A stretch of 64,000 bases of DNA. Origin: Micromonospora avicenniae. GTDB taxonomy: Bacteria; Actinomycetota; Actinomycetes; Mycobacteriales; Micromonosporaceae. A program made the translations under genes and the position numbers. The notes under the pieces are model-generated. The model ran no database searches. It saw nothing but the letters and a program-made list of their open reading frames with translations, and was not told the DNA's origin. The DNA is taken from contig NZ_FTNF01000019.1 of NCBI RefSeq assembly GCF_900156065.1, forward strand, positions 35,826 through 99,825, in the 5' to 3' direction. Below, in pieces: positions 62,329 through 64,000 of this stretch (position 1 is the first letter of the stretch; the number at the start of each line of letters is the position of its first letter).

Positions 62329-63300
62329 TCAGCCGTGCAGACCGCCACTGCGGTCGCGAGCCTTGAGCCGGGTGGTCGGTAGCGCCGGGGCGGGCAGCGG
62401 CGGCGCGGGGTCGTCGGCGACCACGCCGAAGCGCCGACCCGCCATCCAGTCCTCACGAGCGGCCGCCACCTCCTCGTGGGAACGCCCGACGAAGTTCCAC
62501 CACATCACGAGAGGCTCCTCGAAGGGCACACCGCCCAGCAGCAGCAACTGGCTGCCGGGCGTGCCGCGCAGCGTGAGCTGGTTGCGCCCCACGCCGAGGT
62601 AGAGCAGCGCCCCCGGTTCGAAGGACACCCCGTCGACCTCCGCGGCGCCGGACATCGCCAGCAGGCCGTACTCGAAGTCGGGCCGTAGCGGCATGTCGGT
62701 CGGCGCCGTACTGGTCAACTCCAACTGGGCGCCGACGAGCGGGGTGTGCACCACCGCCGGCGACCGCTCCCCCGCGATCTCGCCGACCAGCAGGGTCGCG
62801 TCCAGCCCGCCGTCGCGCCACCGGGGCAGGTCGGCGTGGTGGGCGAAGTCGGGCGCGCCGGCCCGCGCGGAGTCCGGCAGCGCCACCCAGAGCTGCACGC
62901 CGTGCATCACCGGCGGGTGCGTCGCGGGTGACCGTTCCGAGTGCGCGATACCGTGCCCCGAGGTCATCACGTTCAACTGGCCGGGCCGGATCGGCTGGAC
63001 ACTACCCAGGCTGTCCCGGTGCAGGATCTCGCCGTCCAGCAGCCAGGTCACCGTCTGCAGGCCGGTGTGCGGGTGCGGCGGCACCTCCATGCCGGGCCGC
63101 TCGGCCACATCATCGGGCCCGAAGTGGTCGACGAAGCACCAGGCGCCGACCATCCGCCTCTGCCGCTGCGGCAGCAACCGCCGTACCGTCGTGTACCGAC
63201 CCAGCGGCACGTCGTGACCAGGCAACAGCACGCTGCCGGGATCGACCGCCGCCACGCCAGGTGGCCGGGTCTCTGCCGGCAATGATTCCGTACGCTTCAC
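62329..63300 (-). CDS. pirin family protein
   Basis: 323-aa bicupin. Metal-binding motif in the N-terminal cupin: PPHPHTGLQTVTWLLDGEILHRDSLGS, giving the His/His/His/Glu site of pirins, then LNVMTSGHGIAHSERSPA. The C-terminal cupin ends with MWWNFVGRSHEEVAAAREDWMAGRRFG, a signature of the family. Bacterial pirins act as quercetinases or as regulators of pyruvate metabolism; which applies here is not known. GTG 63300 (VKRTESLPAE) is the chosen start; open frame to 63801 crosses repeats and is rejected. Confidence 0.92.
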   Translation of the reverse strand: MKRTESLPAETRPPGVAAVDPGSVLLPGHDVPLGRYTTVRRLLPQRQRRMVGAWCFVDHFGPDDVAERPGMEVPPHPHTGLQTVTWLLDGEILHRDSLGSVQPIRPGQLNVMTSGHGIAHSERSPATHPPVMHGVQLWVALPDSARAGAPDFAHHADLPRWRDGGLDATLLVGEIAGERSPAVVHTPLVGAQLELTSTAPTDMPLRPDFEYGLLAMSGAAEVDGVSFEPGALLYLGVGRNQLTLRGTPGSQLLLLGGVPFEEPLVMWWNFVGRSHEEVAAAREDWMAGRRFGVVADDPAPPLPAPALPTTRLKARDRSGGLHG

Positions 63301-63514
63301 CGCCCGACTGTACGCTGCGCCCTCGCATCGCCGAGCGTCTTCCCCGCCCGTTCCGCGGACCCCGCCCCGCGCGCCCAGCCTGCTCCTCGACGCCCCGCCA
63401 CTTCCCGTCGCCAGGTACCACGGCAGGCTGAACACCGGGCCGGCCACGAGGGCCCGCTCGCCCGGGTGCGGATGCGTTGCCACACGTGACCCGGCTCGCG
63501 GCGTGCGCGGGCGC

Positions 63515-63735
63515 ACCGCTGCCCGGCTCGTCTCGGGCTGTGGGGTGGGCGGGCCCGCCTTCGGCGCTCGACCCGTGGGGCCGCGGCGCCGCACTCGGCC
63601 CGGCCCGTTCGCGGGCTCACCGCTGCCCGGCGTCGTCTCGCGCTGTGAGGTGGGCGGGCCCGCCGACGGCGCTCGACCCGTGGGCCGCAGCGCCGCACTC
63701 GGCCCGGCCCGTTCACGGGTTCGCCGCTGTCCGAC
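63515..63735. repeat. 104-bp tandem repeat, about 2.1 copies
   Basis: Unit 1 at 63515-63618 and unit 2 at 63619-63722 both begin ACCGCTGCCCGG and share GCGCTCGACCCGTGGG and GCACTCGGCCCGGCCCGTTC. A third copy starts and fades by 63735. The 104-bp period is not a multiple of three, so the open frames across it are unlikely to be coding. The rest of 63301-63829 holds only the terminator at 63768-63803. Confidence 0.85.
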
Positions 63736-63767
63736 TCGGTGCCGGGGTTGGCCGGGTTCGGGTATGC

Positions 63768-63803
63768 CGTTGGCCGGCACCCGGGTTCGGGTGCCGGCCA
63801 ACG
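63768..63803 (-). terminator. terminator of the lysozyme-like gene at the window end
   Basis: 15-bp perfect stem CGTTGGCCGGCACCC (63768-63782) with 63789-63803 around a 6-nt loop, 27 nt after the stop at 63830 on the minus strand. Confidence 0.85.
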
Positions 63804-63829
63804 GTTGAAGCTCATGCGCTGTGTGGTTG

Positions 63830-64000
63830 TCAGCTGTTCCAGTAGTGGCCGACGAGGTCGGCGGCCTGCTGTTCCCACTGGGCGTAGGCGTCCGGGTAGG
63901 CCGACACCTGCACGGTCTGGGCGGCCTGGGTCAGCGGCATGTCGTGCCAGCCGTCGACCTGCTTCAAACCCTTCAGGAACGCGGTGGTGGCGTACTGCGG
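63830..64000 (-). CDS. C-terminal end of a secreted lysozyme-like/peptidase-associated protein (partial)
   Basis: The gene runs off the right edge; only the last 56 residues are in view, reading ATTAFLKGLKQVDGWHDMP, LTQAAQTVQVSAYPDAYAQW and ending HYWNS. This matches the end of the protein at 46822-47670 (FYLALLEVPGWQDMAITYAAQSVQISAFPDAYAQHEE) closely enough to call them the same domain family. In actinobacteria the domain often follows M23 or NlpC/P60 wall peptidases, so the missing part may hold one. A strong terminator follows. Confidence 0.75.
   Translation of the reverse strand, partial: PQYATTAFLKGLKQVDGWHDMPLTQAAQTVQVSAYPDAYAQWEQQAADLVGHYWNS

Noticed and set aside
63301..63878. Open frames across the 104-bp repeat in several phases
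   Set aside because: The 104-bp period breaks frame between copies and the products are Arg/Pro-rich; they are composition artefacts.

Overview
The window is very GC-rich chromosomal DNA with dense, short-gapped genes on both strands, strong GGAGG-type ribosome binding sites and many GTG starts. The gene set points to an actinobacterium of the Micromonosporaceae, most like Micromonospora: a lone ctaD, an Rv2629-like ribosome-associated protein, a treX-treY-treZ operon next to an Rv3032-like glycosyltransferase, several SigF/SigB-type elements, TPR-type XRE regulators and DUF2267/DUF2795 stress proteins. I see no rRNA, tRNA, CRISPR array, phage or insertion sequence. Family assignments come from reading motifs, not from a database search.

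Layout. 0-9 kb: cytochrome oxidase subunit I facing a sigma factor fused to a STAS domain, an unknown 496-aa protein, a pyruvate-oxidase-like enzyme overlapping a Balon/Rv2629-like gene, and two small membrane proteins. 9-19.6 kb: a GCS2-family ligase, a GNAT/voltage-gated channel pair, a Zn-alcohol dehydrogenase/SRPBCC pair, a secreted protein, a proline iminopeptidase, an HExxH protein and an epoxide hydrolase. 19.6-26 kb: a more accessory-looking block with a gene cut by one in-frame TAA, two XRE/TPR regulators, an overlapping 53-aa ORF, a membrane protein and an MscS channel. 26.4-36 kb: treX-treY-treZ, a divergent GT4 glycosyltransferase, a repeat-rich intergenic stretch and citrate synthase. 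36-40 kb: a three-gene overlapping operon (49-aa membrane protein, methyltransferase, membrane sulfatase). 40-48.9 kb: VOC protein, AraC regulator, two-component pair, soluble Ser/Thr kinase, Ohr/OsmC protein, EEP phosphatase, secreted lysozyme-like protein, DivIVA-like protein and an Rcp-type receiver. 49-57 kb: STAS antagonist, DUF2267 plus degenerate pterin-dehydratase-like protein, AI-2E transporter, NDH-2, Tat-exported M28 peptidase and small proteins. 57-64 kb: a sulfite-oxidase-like/flavin reductase/zinc-ribbon operon, a TerC Mn exporter behind a yybP-ykoY riboswitch, DUF2267, DUF2795, an HhH protein, pirin, and the 3' end of a second lysozyme-like gene.

How it fits together. The most striking non-coding signal is a recurring SigF/SigB-type promoter (GGTTT or a close variant, 15-16 nt, GGGTA[C/G/T]). 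It precedes ctaD, the GCS2 ligase, the Ser/Thr kinase, the Ohr/OsmC gene, the AI-2E transporter and the DUF2267 gene, with weaker versions before the Balon-like operon, the EEP gene, gltA and the second DUF2267 gene. Together with the sigma-STAS fusion (whose STAS domain has lost the phosphorylatable serine) and a separate intact STAS antagonist, this suggests a local part of a general-stress regulon covering respiration, redox protection, osmotic and envelope functions and ribosome protection. That regulatory reading is inference; the promoter-like sequences, the fusion and the missing serine are seen directly.
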